DNA from: Candidatus Nomurabacteria bacterium
GTDB taxonomy: Bacteria > Patescibacteriota > Minisyncoccia > Phycocordibacterales > UBA9973
Direction: 5' to 3'
Assembly: GCA_943350065.1 (NCBI GenBank)
Contig: CALQZZ010000003.1
Span: forward strand, 1-15,127
Length of the DNA stretch: 15,127 nucleotides
Shown here: one piece after another, positions 1-6,926 of the stretch
Layout of the letters: each line of letters begins with the position of its first letter
Numbering within the stretch: the first letter of the stretch is position 1
Notes under the pieces: model-generated
The model's database searches: none
What the model was told of the DNA's origin: nothing
The model's input: the letters and a program-made list of their open reading frames with translations, nothing else
Made by a program: the position numbers and the translations under genes

Positions 1-80
1 ACAAAAAATAATTAACTAACACAAAAAAATCCCCCGCCAGCTGGCGGGGGATTTTTTTGTGTTAGTTAATTATTTTTTGT
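1..80. terminator. Perfect 80-bp palindrome, bidirectional terminator of the S1 gene
   Basis: Bases 1-40 are the exact reverse complement of bases 41-80. The core is a GC-rich stem (CCCCCGCCAG/CTGGCGGGGG) flanked by A7 and T7 runs, so in either direction an RNA hairpin is followed by a U tract. Arms then continue as AT-rich sequence. The stop codon and last two lysine codons of the S1 gene lie inside one arm (70-78). The palindrome touches the window edge but is centred on 40/41 and its right arm is matched up to base 80; whether it goes further cannot be seen. It most likely ends transcription of the S1 gene and of a gene coming from the left. Confidence 0.85.
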
Positions 81-1173
81 CTTCTAGGTGAGTCAAAGTC
101 ATTTTGTGATCTTTTGGTTCAAATAGAGTGATTTGGAAACTGTAAGTTTTACCAAGTTCTAATGATTCACGAAGTTTAGCTTCAGAACCAAATGTAGAAT
201 TGTGGACGAGTCCAGCAACACCTTCTTTGATTGAAACCAATGCACCGTGTTTGTTGTACTTGATGACGACACCTTTGATAATGTCACCCTTTTTCAATTT
301 ACCTTCATATTCCTTCCAAGGATTTTCTTTTAATGCCTTGATTGAAAGAGAAATTTTTCCATCTTTTATTTCAATAATTTTAGCTTTGATTTTGTCGCCA
401 ACTTTGAACATTGTACGAGGATCTTCTACGAGGCCCCAGTCTAGTTCAGAAATGTGCACTAATCCTTCCAAACCTTCTTCTAATTTCAAGAAGACCCCGA
501 AATCTACTAGTCCTGCAATAGTACAACTTACTTCTTCACCGACAGCGTATTTACTAACGATCTCTTGTTTTTCTTCTGGATTATTATCTTTTTCAGAGAA
601 AATTAATTTACCTTCTTTTGGTAATGTAGAAATCATTGTGACAGAAAGTTTTGTACCAACCAATTTCTTTAATTCTTTTAAGATTTTATCTTTATCAGAA
701 TCTTCAACTCTAGGATAGTGTTCAGCTTTTAGTTGTGAAGCTGGTAAGAATCCTTGAATTCCTTGCCATTCTAAAATAAGTCCACCCTTGTTTGCATCTT
801 TTACTTCTAGATCCATCAAGACTTTTGATTTGATTGCTTTTTCAGCATCACTCCAAATTAGGGCTTGTTTAGCTTCTTTCAAAGACAATTCAATATAACC
901 ATCTTCATTTTCTACTTCTACGATTTTTGCTTTGATGATATCACCGAGAGCGATTTTCTTGATGATGTCTTTTGCATTCATAAACTCACGTCCATAAATG
1001 ATACCTGTACCAAATGGTGCAAGGTCAATATAGACTGATGACTTTTGAACGAGAATGACTGGTCCTTCGACTAAAGCTTCAACTTCTGGACGAGTTAGAC
1101 TTTTGTCTAACATAATCTTCAAAGGTGAATCTATAACTACAACTTCTTCTTCTGTTGCTGTTGTTTTTTTCAT
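70..1173 (-). CDS. rpsA: Ribosomal protein S1-like protein with four S1 domains
   Basis: The 367-residue product consists of four S1 (OB-fold) RNA-binding repeats at about residues 33-100, 117-196, 209-281 and 293-365. The third and fourth are the most canonical, with GLVDFGVFLKLEEGLEGLVHISEL and then KHGALVSIKEGVAGLVH-type cores. S1 binds mRNA at the 30S subunit and helps load it on the ribosome. Proteobacterial S1 has six repeats; the four-repeat length resembles short S1 proteins of Gram-positive and CPR bacteria. The start ATG at 1171-1173 has no Shine-Dalgarno sequence. A TATAAA lies 5 nt before it and an alternative upstream promoter plus structured leader also fits. The gene is a single unit on the minus strand, divergent from the gene at 1419, ending in the palindromic terminator. 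Assignment as S1 is firm at domain level; whether it acts as true ribosomal S1 is inferred. Confidence 0.87.
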   Translation of the reverse strand: MKKTTATEEEVVVIDSPLKIMLDKSLTRPEVEALVEGPVILVQKSSVYIDLAPFGTGIIYGREFMNAKDIIKKIALGDIIKAKIVEVENEDGYIELSLKEAKQALIWSDAEKAIKSKVLMDLEVKDANKGGLILEWQGIQGFLPASQLKAEHYPRVEDSDKDKILKELKKLVGTKLSVTMISTLPKEGKLIFSEKDNNPEEKQEIVSKYAVGEEVSCTIAGLVDFGVFLKLEEGLEGLVHISELDWGLVEDPRTMFKVGDKIKAKIIEIKDGKISLSIKALKENPWKEYEGKLKKGDIIKGVVIKYNKHGALVSIKEGVAGLVHNSTFGSEAKLRESLELGKTYSFQITLFEPKDHKMTLTHLEDKK

Positions 1174-1181
1174 ACTTTTTT

Positions 1182-1223
1182 ATAAATTAAAAATCCGCAG
1201 TTCATTCAATATGAAAAGCGGAT
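1182..1223 (-). terminator. Terminator-like hairpin just before the S1 start codon
   Basis: Read on the minus strand, ATCCGC (from 1223 to 1218) pairs with GCGGAT (1198 to 1193). Inside it TTCAT pairs with ATGAA around an ATTGA loop, with a 2x2 internal loop between the two stems. The hairpin is followed by TTTTAATTT. This has the form of an intrinsic terminator, yet it sits 20 nt upstream of the S1 ATG, so it would stop transcription before the gene unless disrupted. Confidence 0.55.
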
Positions 1224-1276
1224 ATAAGGCCTAGGTGTCGGAGGGCTGCATGCCCCTTCGGTGTTACCCTAAATCC
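1220..1276 (-). promoter_or_regulatory. Compact structured leader of the S1 gene, possible riboswitch or autoregulatory element
   Basis: On the minus strand a closing helix can form between the complement of 1266-1276 and the complement of 1220-1230, about 11 positions with one U-U mismatch and two G-U pairs. It encloses a 35-nt core holding a GC-rich hairpin (GGGGC, loop AUGCA, GCCCU). The 3' strand of the closing helix shares 4 nt (1220-1223) with the 5' arm of the following terminator-like hairpin, so the two structures exclude each other. No known riboswitch class was recognised. Structure is read by eye and has no covariation support here. Confidence 0.45.
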
Positions 1277-1293
1277 AAACTTTTAATATCTAG

Positions 1294-1322
1294 ATACTAC
1301 TATATAAGATGGGAAAATGCAA
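1294..1322 (-). promoter_or_regulatory. Candidate upstream promoter of the S1 gene
   Basis: On the minus strand TTGCAT (1322-1317) is followed after 17 nt by TAGTAT (1299-1294). The predicted start near 1287 lies about ten bases before the aptamer-like helix, consistent with a leader of about 114 nt. Both boxes match the consensus only 4 of 6. A nearer alternative is TATAAA 5 nt before the ATG with TTGAAT 19 nt upstream, which would give an almost leaderless mRNA. Confidence 0.35.
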
Positions 1323-1352
1323 ATTATGTACATCTAATATTTTGTATTTTAC

Positions 1353-1381
1353 TTGTCAAGTAGTATTGTGGGTGATATACT
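1353..1381 (+). promoter_or_regulatory. Strong sigma70-type promoter of the gene at 1419
   Basis: TTGTCA (1353-1358), a 17-nt spacer, and TATACT (1376-1381), preceded by TGA as an extended -10. The expected start is near 1388, giving a leader of about 31 nt. That leader contains no Shine-Dalgarno sequence. Confidence 0.75.
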
Positions 1382-1418
1382 TTTCGTATTAAAAGATTAT
1401 TAATTAATAGTAAAATTT

Positions 1419-2393
1419 ATGGACCATAATATAAATCCAAATAAAAATACAAAGTATCTAGTCGGTGCAGGTATCGTAGTGGCGAGTTTAGCAATAATAT
1501 TTTTAGTCGGCTCTGCAAAGAATACTGCAGTGTCTCCTAAAAACCAGACAGCTTTGGCTGTAAATAGTGTGCAACCTACCTCTGGAACTGCAGCAGTTGG
1601 AACAATTCCAACTGGAAATGAAACAGTAGCTCAAAGATTAGCTACTCTTAGTACAGCTACAAACAGTACACTAGATCTTCTTTCTGGAGTTATTAGTGCT
1701 GATGCTATAAATCAAATAAAAATTAAACAAACAGAAGCTACAGTAAAAGCAATATTGGCTACAGTTCCAAATCTTGATAAAACAAAAGTGGCTGAATTAA
1801 ACAAATTACTATCTACTTCAGTAGTTGGTTTAGATGCACAGACTACAAGGGCTCAAGTAGCAGTAATTAGAACATTATTTATTTTAGCTCTTACTAATAA
1901 TCCAAAATTACCTAATAAAAATTTATCTGATATCGCTTCTACTTCGCCATTATCATTTGATGCCGCATTGTATAATACACAAGCCGAATACGATTCTTAT
2001 GGAAAGTATGCTAATGACGAGATAAATAAATATATTAAAACTAATAATATAGATACAACTACAAATTTTGTTGGAAGAATAAGTACTAAGGGTCAGAAGA
2101 TACCAGGACATGTTTTTTCAGTTCCAAATAAATATATAAAGACAGTAAATATTAATGGTGAGAAAGGTTTCTTTGTAGCCGAAGATGTTCCAGTAGGGAT
2201 TGATACTGGTTTTCTTCTAAGCGAAAAAGATCCTACTGGTGGTTATGATAACAATAAAAGACTTATTTGGCCTTCCAATTTTGATAGAACATCTGGTAAT
2301 GGTTGTTGGCATTTTGATTGGTTTTCACATTATTCAAATGAGACGGGAAGCTATACTCACTGGTCTAGTGTACCTTGTAATGGTGGTAAATAA
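1419..2393 (+). CDS. Membrane-anchored protein of unknown function
   Basis: I do not recognise a family for this 324-residue product. A short Asn/Lys-rich cytoplasmic N-terminus is followed by one hydrophobic helix at about residues 12-33. A Ser/Thr/Ala-rich stretch runs to about residue 75, then a helical region (about 75-160), and a C-terminal part rich in aromatic residues and Gly (about 215-324). The only two cysteines, C296 and C320, flank a Trp/His/Ser-rich segment and could form a disulfide outside the cell. The orientation with an outer C-terminal domain is inferred from the single anchor and composition. It is transcribed alone, from the promoter at 1353-1381 to the terminator at 2435-2472. 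The start is the first ATG after the promoter; no ribosome binding site is visible. Confidence 0.75.
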   Translation: MDHNINPNKNTKYLVGAGIVVASLAIIFLVGSAKNTAVSPKNQTALAVNSVQPTSGTAAVGTIPTGNETVAQRLATLSTATNSTLDLLSGVISADAINQIKIKQTEATVKAILATVPNLDKTKVAELNKLLSTSVVGLDAQTTRAQVAVIRTLFILALTNNPKLPNKNLSDIASTSPLSFDAALYNTQAEYDSYGKYANDEINKYIKTNNIDTTTNFVGRISTKGQKIPGHVFSVPNKYIKTVNINGEKGFFVAEDVPVGIDTGFLLSEKDPTGGYDNNKRLIWPSNFDRTSGNGCWHFDWFSHYSNETGSYTHWSSVPCNGGK

Positions 2394-2434
2394 TAAGTAT
2401 TCTGAAAAATTGCAAGAATGATTCTTGTGACAAT

Positions 2435-2472
2435 AAAACAAAAAATCCACTATATAGTGGATTTTTTGTTTT
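2435..2472. terminator. Perfect 38-bp palindromic terminator
   Basis: AAAACAAAAAATCCACTAT at 2435-2453 is exactly complementary to 2454-2472. The hairpin is followed by T6 and G and T4 on either strand, so it can act in both directions. It closes the gene at 1419-2393. Its last two bases overlap the candidate -35 box of the next gene. Confidence 0.8.
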
Positions 2473-2497
2473 GATATTTTTCTAAAAATGCTATACT
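2471..2497 (+). promoter_or_regulatory. Promoter of the MBL-fold gene, predicting a leaderless mRNA
   Basis: TGC followed by TATACT (2492-2497) forms an extended -10. TTGATA (2471-2476) is a possible -35 at a short 15-nt spacing. Only 6 nt separate the -10 box from the ATG at 2504, so transcription should start at or beside the A of the start codon. Confidence 0.65.
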
Positions 2498-2503
2498 AGA
2501 GAT

Positions 2504-3130
2504 ATGATAATCACATATTTCGGAAAAGAATTTTTTAAGATACAACAAGGGGATATGGTTGTAGCTTTTAATCCTATTAGCAAAGAGTCCAAAGCTTCAG
2601 GTGGGGGCAAATTTGGTGCAGATATTGCACTCGTTACTACTAATCATAAAGATTATAATGGCCTAGGTCAGCTTTCTCATGGAGAGCGTGAACCTTTTGC
2701 TGTTACAGGTCCTGGAGACTATGAAGTTCGAGAAGTTTTCATTAAAGGTTTAATGTCTGATGCAGAACTCGACAGTAAAAAATATGTTAATACAATTTAT
2801 TTCTTAAAGATTGATGGTATCAACATTGTCTTTTTGGGAGCATTATCAAATCCAGAAATTTCCAAAGAAGTTCGTGAAGTTATAAATGAACCAGATGTCC
2901 TTTTTATTCCAGTCGGCGGTAATGGAGTTTTAGACGCAAAAGTTTCAGCTAAATTAGCATCTTCTCTTGAACCAAAATTAGTAATTCCTATGGATTATGA
3001 TAAAGATACATTGAAACATTTTCTAAAAGAAATGGGAGCAGAAAATGCTGAAGTCGTAGACAAATTAACCTTAAAGAGAAAAGATTTAGATGGAAAAGAA
3101 GCCGATGTAATAGTCTTACAATCAGAATAA
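2504..3130 (+). CDS. Metallo-beta-lactamase-fold protein without metal ligands
   Basis: The 208-residue product resembles UlaG-like/Lactamase_B_3 proteins: a T-x-H-x-D segment near residue 46, GPGDYEV at 69-75, FLGALS at 110-115, DVLFIPVGG at 131-139 and VIPMDYD at 160-166. In active members the first motif is HxHxDH, the third HxGD and the last IPMHY. Here these read T46-N-H48-K-D50-Y51, F110-L-G-A113 and M163-D164, so only one histidine and one aspartate of the metal site remain. The protein is therefore probably not a zinc hydrolase and may have a binding or structural role. It is followed 17 nt later by a small membrane protein and then gyrA. The start at 2504 is fixed by the -10 box 6 nt upstream. 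Confidence 0.8.
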   Translation: MIITYFGKEFFKIQQGDMVVAFNPISKESKASGGGKFGADIALVTTNHKDYNGLGQLSHGEREPFAVTGPGDYEVREVFIKGLMSDAELDSKKYVNTIYFLKIDGINIVFLGALSNPEISKEVREVINEPDVLFIPVGGNGVLDAKVSAKLASSLEPKLVIPMDYDKDTLKHFLKEMGAENAEVVDKLTLKRKDLDGKEADVIVLQSE

Positions 3131-3147
3131 TAATTTTTTAAAATATT

Positions 3148-3396
3148 ATGATCAAACATATACATAAAACAATTCATCGATTGAAACAAGAACCAGAAGA
3201 TGTTCGACAGCATATCGTTCATATTGTGACTTTTGCTTGTGCTGTTATTTTGATAACTCTTTATTTTTATAGTTTAGGTAAAAAATTAACAGATAAAGAA
3301 GTGCAGACATCTATTCAAAAAGATGCAAAACCTTTTACTGTTTTGAAAGACAATTTAGTAGATGGGTATAAAAGTATTTCTACATCCGGTAATTAA
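3148..3396 (+). CDS. Small single-pass membrane protein
   Basis: The 82-residue product has a charged, His-rich N-terminus (KHIHKTIHRLKQEPEDVRQH), one hydrophobic helix at about residues 24-45 (VHIVTFACAVILITLYFYSL), and a polar C-terminal tail of about 37 residues. No enzymatic motif is visible and I do not recognise a family. It lies 17 nt after the MBL-fold gene and 20 nt before gyrA on the same strand, so cotranscription with the former is likely. Upstream sequence is AT-rich with a TAAAAT only 3 nt from the ATG, which is too close for a promoter at its usual distance. Antisense open frames at this place look like shadows. Confidence 0.7.
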   Translation: MIKHIHKTIHRLKQEPEDVRQHIVHIVTFACAVILITLYFYSLGKKLTDKEVQTSIQKDAKPFTVLKDNLVDGYKSISTSGN

Positions 3397-3404
3397 TATG
3401 TTAA

Positions 3405-3410
3405 TATAAT
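3405..3410 (+). promoter_or_regulatory. -10 box of gyrA, predicting a leaderless mRNA
   Basis: A perfect TATAAT ends 6 nt before the gyrA ATG at 3417. No good -35 box is seen 16-18 nt upstream. Transcription from this box would begin at the start codon. Confidence 0.55.
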
Positions 3411-3416
3411 ATAGTT

Positions 3417-5888
3417 ATGGCAAAAAAAACTTCACCAACAACTGAAGAAGAACCTCTTATTAACCCAAGCCTAGGTATTGTGCCGGTTAATATTGTTTCT
3501 GAAATGAAAGAATCCTACCTCGCTTATGCGATGTCTGTCATTACTGCGCGTGCGCTTCCTGATGTTCGTGATGGGTTAAAACCAGTTCACCGTCGTATTT
3601 TGTTTGCGATGAATGAAATGGGTCTTACTTCTTCTTCACGTTTCCGTAAATCAGCTGCAGTAGTCGGAGATGTGCTTGGAAAATATCATCCACACGGTGA
3701 TGCTTCTGTCTATGATGCGATGGTCAATATGGCGCAAGATTTTTCTTATCGTTACCCTTTGGTAATAGGACAAGGAAACTTTGGTTCTATTGATGGAGAT
3801 AATGCTGCTGCTATGCGTTATACCGAAGCTAAGATGTCTAAAGTTTCAAATGAACTTCTTCGTGATTTAGAAAAAGAAACTGTTGATTTCAGACCAAACT
3901 ATGATCAGACTCGTAAAGAGCCTGTAGTTTTTCCTTCTGCTGTTCCAGCACTTTTGTTGAACGGTACTCTCGGTATTGCTGTCGGTATGGCGACAAATAT
4001 TCCTTCACACAATCTCGCAGAAGTCGTCGATGCGACTTTGCATTTGATTGAAAATGATGAAGCGACTACTGAAGATTTGATGCAGTTTGTGAAAGGTCCT
4101 GATTTTCCTACAGGAGGACTTGTCTATGGCCAAAAAGATATGCTGCATGCTTATTCTACAGGACGTGGAGGTGTCGTTTGTCGTGGTGAAGCTGAAATAA
4201 TTGAGCAAAAAGGTGGAATGTTTCAAATCATTATTACCTCAATTCCTTTTCGTGTAAACAAATCAAATTTGATTATGGCTATTGCCGAGCTTGTTCAAGA
4301 AAAAAAGATTGAAGGTATTAAAGGTTTGCGTGATGAATCTACAAAAGATATCCGTATTGCTATCGATTTGAAAGCTGGAGCTTATCCTGAAAAAGTTTTA
4401 AATTATATTTACAAAAATACTCAACTCGAACAAAATTTTAATTTCAATATGGTGGCTCTTGTTGACGGTGTCCCTCAGACTCTTTCATTGAAATCAATTT
4501 TATCTGAATTTATTGGTCACCGAAAAGAGGTTGTCAAAAGACGTTCTATTTATGAGCTTCGAAGAGCCGAAGAACGTGAGCACATTTTACTTGGCTTGAA
4601 AAAAGCATTGGATTTTATTGATAAAGTTATCAAGACAATTCGTGCTTCTAAAGATGGAGCAAGTGCCAAAATTGCTTTGATGAAAGAATTTAAATTCTCT
4701 GATTTACAAGCTCAAGCTATTTTGGATATGAAATTACAAAAGCTTGCTGGTCTTGAGAGAAAGCTTATCGAAGAAGAATTAAAAGAGCGTCAAGCTTTCA
4801 TTAAAGAGATGAAAGAGTTGATTGCTAGTGCAAAGAAAATGTTGAAAGTTGTCTCTGAAGAATTAACAGAAATTCGTGAAAAATATGCCGACGAAAGACG
4901 TACAAAAATAATCAAAGGAGGAGTGAAAGAAATTTCTGAAGATGATCTTGTTCCAGAAAAAGAAACAATGCTAGTCTTTACTGCTGGTGGCTATATCAAA
5001 CGGACTGATCCTGGTGAATACAAATCACAAAAGCGTGGAGGTGTCGGCGTTGTCGACCTTGAAACAAAAGAAGAAGATTTTGTGACAATGCTCGTGTCTG
5101 GTTCTACACATAGTGATTTATTGTTCTTCACAAACTTAGGTAAAGCATATCAAATAAAAATGTATGACATACCAGAAGGCCGTCGTGCGACAAAAGGAAA
5201 ATCAATTATGAATTTCTTATCTTTGGCTGGTGAAGAAAAAGTCACTTCTATTTTGCCAATGCCAAAAGAATTGAAAAAGAACCCTATTTCTCTGATGCTT
5301 GTAACTAAAAATGGAACTGCTAAAAAAATGGCTGGAGAAGCTTTTAAAGATGTTCGCCGAAGTGGACTTATTTCTATTAAGCTTGATAAAGGTGATGAGC
5401 TTGCTTCAGCACTTATTACAGAAAAAGGAGATGAGGTGATGCTCGCAACGTCTGAAGGTCAATCAATAAGATTTAAAGAATCAGATATCCGTGAAATGGG
5501 ACGCACTGCAGGAGGTGTACGTGGAATGAAGCTAGATAAGAATGATAGTATTATTGGTGTTGAAGTAATAAAGAAAGACAATAAAGACGGATCATTCCTT
5601 ACAATGTCTGCAAACGGACTCGGAAAGAAAACATCACTCAAAGAATATAAAGTACAAAACCGTGGAGGATCAGGTATTAAGACTGCAAAAGTTACCCCAA
5701 AGACAGGTAAGCTTATCGTGGCAAAAGTCATTACAGGTAATGAAGAAGAACTTATTGCGATGTCCAAAAAAGGACAAGTAATACGTACAGCACTAAAAGA
5801 TATTCCATCACTCGGAAGACAAACACAAGGTGTCACTATCATGCGCCTCCGCGCTGGTGATGGTATTGCATCTCTAACTTGTGCGTAA
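3417..5888 (+). CDS. gyrA: DNA gyrase subunit A
   Basis: The 823-residue product is a full-length type IIA topoisomerase A subunit, which with GyrB introduces negative supercoils in DNA. The winged-helix/tower part holds VRDGLKPVHRR (50-60), HPHGDASVYD (91-100), GQGNFGSIDGD (118-128) and AAMRYTE, where Y135 is the catalytic tyrosine. The coiled-coil region (about 380-500) and the C-terminal beta-pinwheel (about 515-823) follow. The GyrA box is QKRGGVG at 538-544, differing from the usual Q(R/K)RGG(R/K)G at its sixth position; a similar QNRGGSG lies further on. The position equivalent to E. coli Ser83 is Ala96, and Asp87 is kept as D100. GyrA and ParC are related; the box and C-terminal domain favour GyrA. 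The start is set by TATAAT 6 nt upstream. Confidence 0.95.
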   Translation: MAKKTSPTTEEEPLINPSLGIVPVNIVSEMKESYLAYAMSVITARALPDVRDGLKPVHRRILFAMNEMGLTSSSRFRKSAAVVGDVLGKYHPHGDASVYDAMVNMAQDFSYRYPLVIGQGNFGSIDGDNAAAMRYTEAKMSKVSNELLRDLEKETVDFRPNYDQTRKEPVVFPSAVPALLLNGTLGIAVGMATNIPSHNLAEVVDATLHLIENDEATTEDLMQFVKGPDFPTGGLVYGQKDMLHAYSTGRGGVVCRGEAEIIEQKGGMFQIIITSIPFRVNKSNLIMAIAELVQEKKIEGIKGLRDESTKDIRIAIDLKAGAYPEKVLNYIYKNTQLEQNFNFNMVALVDGVPQTLSLKSILSEFIGHRKEVVKRRSIYELRRAEEREHILLGLKKALDFIDKVIKTIRASKDGASAKIALMKEFKFSDLQAQAILDMKLQKLAGLERKLIEEELKERQAFIKEMKELIASAKKMLKVVSEELTEIREKYADERRTKIIKGGVKEISEDDLVPEKETMLVFTAGGYIKRTDPGEYKSQKRGGVGVVDLETKEEDFVTMLVSGSTHSDLLFFTNLGKAYQIKMYDIPEGRRATKGKSIMNFLSLAGEEKVTSILPMPKELKKNPISLMLVTKNGTAKKMAGEAFKDVRRSGLISIKLDKGDELASALITEKGDEVMLATSEGQSIRFKESDIREMGRTAGGVRGMKLDKNDSIIGVEVIKKDNKDGSFLTMSANGLGKKTSLKEYKVQNRGGSGIKTAKVTPKTGKLIVAKVITGNEEELIAMSKKGQVIRTALKDIPSLGRQTQGVTIMRLRAGDGIASLTCA

Positions 5889-5893
5889 AATAA

Positions 5894-6376
5894 ATGCTCG
5901 AAGAAGAATTTAAAAAATTAATAAAAGAAGATAAATATCAGGTTTTTGTTTTTGAATCAAAAGCACATTTCCCATTTGTTTTTGCATCACACCCTTGGTT
6001 TGTCATAAATAAAAAAGGAGTTATTTCTCGCTACGAAGTTGTTTATAAAAAGGATTGTTGTCCTGGAAAAAGTTTTGGACATGTTCATTTGAATGCTTTG
6101 CCTCCACATAAAGGAATTAGAATTTTTAGTTTTTATGAAAATTTATTTTGGAAATCAAAATTGCTTGGATTTCTAGAAGGGAATATAAATTCGACTGCAC
6201 AAAAAGCTGTCTATTTTATAGAAAATTCTAGACACAGTTATCCTCACTTAGATAAGTATGTGCTCACTGGTCCAAATAGTAATACATATTTACAATGGGT
6301 TCTCAACGCTTTTCCAGAATTAAATATAAAACTCGGTTCTAGATTTATTGGGAAAGACTATAAGGCTATTGTTTAA
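5894..6376 (+). CDS. DUF3750-like protein
   Basis: The 160-residue product has no signal peptide or membrane helix. Near the C-terminus it carries YVLTGPNSNTYLQWVLNAFPEL and then GSRFIGKDY, which match my memory of the DUF3750 signature (GPNSNTF followed by a conserved GKDY). Upstream are SHPWFVI, an Arg-Tyr-Glu strand (RYEVV), CCPGKSFGHVHLN and FENSRHSYPHLDKY-like stretches. Function is unknown; conserved Cys, His and Asn residues are compatible with a papain-like fold but this is speculation. It begins 5 nt after the gyrA stop and so is very likely translated from the gyrA message. No Shine-Dalgarno sequence is visible. Confidence 0.6.
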   Translation: MLEEEFKKLIKEDKYQVFVFESKAHFPFVFASHPWFVINKKGVISRYEVVYKKDCCPGKSFGHVHLNALPPHKGIRIFSFYENLFWKSKLLGFLEGNINSTAQKAVYFIENSRHSYPHLDKYVLTGPNSNTYLQWVLNAFPELNIKLGSRFIGKDYKAIV

Positions 6377-6386
6377 TCATTATTCT

Positions 6387-6395
6387 TGGTATAAT
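6387..6395 (+). promoter_or_regulatory. Extended -10 promoter of the methyltransferase gene, predicting a leaderless mRNA
   Basis: TGG followed by TATAAT (6390-6395) ends 6 nt before the ATG at 6402. TTGTTT at 6369-6374 could be a weak -35 at 15-nt spacing. Confidence 0.65.
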
Positions 6396-6401
6396 TAAAC
6401 T

Positions 6402-6926
6402 ATGTTTGCTGATCCATTAAAAATCTTACAAAGTTTTGGTTTAGGAGATAGTATGATCGTAGCTGACCTAGGAGCAGGTTCAGGTTTTTATTCTATTGCA
6501 GCTGCGAAAATGGTTCCAAATGGTAAGGTCTATGTCGTAGAAGTTCAAAAAGATTTTTTGACAACAGTCAAAACAAAAGCAGAAACAGAACATCTTAGAA
6601 ATCTGGAATACATTTGGGGAGATATTGAAAAAATAGGAGGCACAAAAATAGCTGATAGGGTAGCCGATGTCGTTATTATTTCTAATGTATTATTTTTAGC
6701 TGAAAATAAAAAAAAGATTATTGAAGAAGCTAAAAGAATTTTAAAATATGAAGGACGCGTTTTACTTATTGAATGGTCTGATGCTTCATCTGCTTTGGGA
6801 CCACGGGCTGGTTTTGTATTTAATCCTATAAAAGCAAAAGAAATGTTTTTAGCTGAAGGTTTTACTTTTGAGCGAGACATACCAGCAGGAGAACATCATT
6901 ATGGTATAATGTTTAAAAAACAATGA
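6402..6926 (+). CDS. Class I SAM-dependent methyltransferase
   Basis: The 174-residue product has the Rossmann-type methyltransferase order: motif I VADLGAGSGFYSIAAA (about 20-35) for the SAM glycine loop, an acidic end of strand 2 (VYVVEVQ), a WGDIE segment near residue 70, VADVVIISNVLF as motif IV, then a helix and the YEGRVLLIEW strand. The substrate cannot be told from sequence; it resembles UbiE/Methyltransf_11-type enzymes but is shorter at both ends, without the N-terminal extension of UbiE. Its TGA stop overlaps the ATG of the solute-binding protein by 4 nt (ATGA), so the two are translationally coupled. The start is supported by the extended -10 box 6 nt upstream. Confidence 0.85.
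   Translation: MFADPLKILQSFGLGDSMIVADLGAGSGFYSIAAAKMVPNGKVYVVEVQKDFLTTVKTKAETEHLRNLEYIWGDIEKIGGTKIADRVADVVIISNVLFLAENKKKIIEEAKRILKYEGRVLLIEWSDASSALGPRAGFVFNPIKAKEMFLAEGFTFERDIPAGEHHYGIMFKKQ
6902..6910 (+). promoter_or_regulatory. Possible internal promoter for the solute-binding protein gene
   Basis: TGG plus a perfect TATAAT (6905-6910) lies in the last codons of the methyltransferase gene, 12 nt before the ATG at 6923. The predicted transcript would have a leader of about 6 nt. No clear -35 box accompanies it. Confidence 0.4.

Noticed and set aside
200..718. Plus-strand open frame of 172 codons opposite the S1 gene
   Set aside because: It is the mirror of a well-supported S1-domain gene, has no promoter and no recognisable protein features.
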